A stretch of DNA of 5,874 bases from Planctomycetaceae bacterium (lineage in GTDB: Bacteria; Planctomycetota; Planctomycetia; Planctomycetales; Planctomycetaceae). The notes beneath the pieces were generated by a model. That model did no database searches. It was not told the origin of the DNA and saw nothing but the letters and a program-made list of their open reading frames with translations. Numbering within the stretch: position 1 is the first letter of the stretch; the number at the start of each line of letters is the position of its first letter. The stretch spans positions 1 through 5,874 of the forward strand of contig JAGQQP010000289.1 of the NCBI GenBank assembly GCA_020426085.1, written 5' to 3'. The position numbers and the translations under genes are program-made. Positions 5,736 through 5,874 of this stretch are shown in pieces.

Positions 5736-5874
5736 TTAAACTACTTCCCAGCCGGCACGGTACTCTTTTGTAATGTACAGGTCGGCTTCGGGACAGTTGG
5801 TGGCTTTCAGGCTGGCCGCATCCCATTCCAGTGCTTTCCCGGCACGGTAGGAGACATTGCCCAGCAGCACTGAT
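5736..5874 (-). CDS. Gfo/Idh/MocA-type oxidoreductase, C-terminal 45 residues only
   Basis: On the minus strand a frame enters from the right edge and ends at TAA (plus 5736-5738). The visible part reads LLGNVSYRAGKALEWD, then a Lys-Ala-Thr-Asn-Cys-Pro-Glu-Ala stretch, and ends KEYRAGWEVV. This LGN-(I/V)-x-YR-x-G-x-x-L-x-W-D, NCPEA and (R/K)EYRxGWE pattern is, as I recall it, the typical C-terminus of the planctomycete branch of the Gfo/Idh/MocA oxidoreductases. These are NAD(P)-dependent sugar dehydrogenase-like proteins, often exported by a Tat signal. The NAD-binding Rossmann domain and catalytic residues lie outside the window, so the substrate cannot be inferred. The gene is convergent with the repeat lipoprotein and shares the hairpin at 5686-5716 with it. 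Confidence 0.75.
   Translation of the reverse strand, partial: SVLLGNVSYRAGKALEWDAASLKATNCPEADLYITKEYRAGWEVV

Overview
The window looks like a piece of a planctomycete chromosome, most like Gimesia/Planctomyces-type genomes. This rests on the protein families and a GC content that looks near 50 percent by eye, not on a marker gene. Typical planctomycete families seen here are a small class-II-like cytochrome c with its CxxCH near the C-terminus, an exported beta-propeller glycosidase-like protein with a C-terminal beta-sandwich, a lipoprotein made of about 12 leucine-rich repeats, and the C-terminus of a Gfo/Idh/MocA-type oxidoreductase.

Layout. (1) Positions 1-118, minus strand: the possible 5' end of an unidentified divergent gene. 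(2) 168-2022, plus strand: a tight two-gene unit, an exported cytochrome c followed one base later by a glutamine-synthetase-superfamily ligase, closed by an intrinsic terminator at 2053-2076. (3) 2083-2936: a FadR/FCD-type GntR regulator with a near-consensus promoter, and a match to the FadR-subfamily operator consensus directly upstream of the -35. (4) 3012-4430: an exported five-bladed-propeller glycosidase-like protein, 75 bases after the regulator and possibly co-transcribed with it. (5) 4558-5685: a leucine-rich-repeat lipoprotein with its own strong ribosome binding site. (6) 5686-5716: a perfect 9-bp hairpin between convergent genes. (7) 5736-5874, minus strand: the C-terminal 45 residues of the oxidoreductase.

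How they may work together. The ligase keeps the nucleotide- and metal-binding residues of glutamine synthetase, but has Trp where the catalytic Glu of the ammonia site should be. It is therefore more likely a gamma-glutamyl-amine ligase than a true glutamine synthetase. The regulator and the propeller protein plausibly form a carbohydrate or sugar-acid response pair. No CRISPR array, mobile element, RNA gene or clear defence system is visible. The window reads as ordinary chromosome with a few points worth checking, not as an obvious new system.
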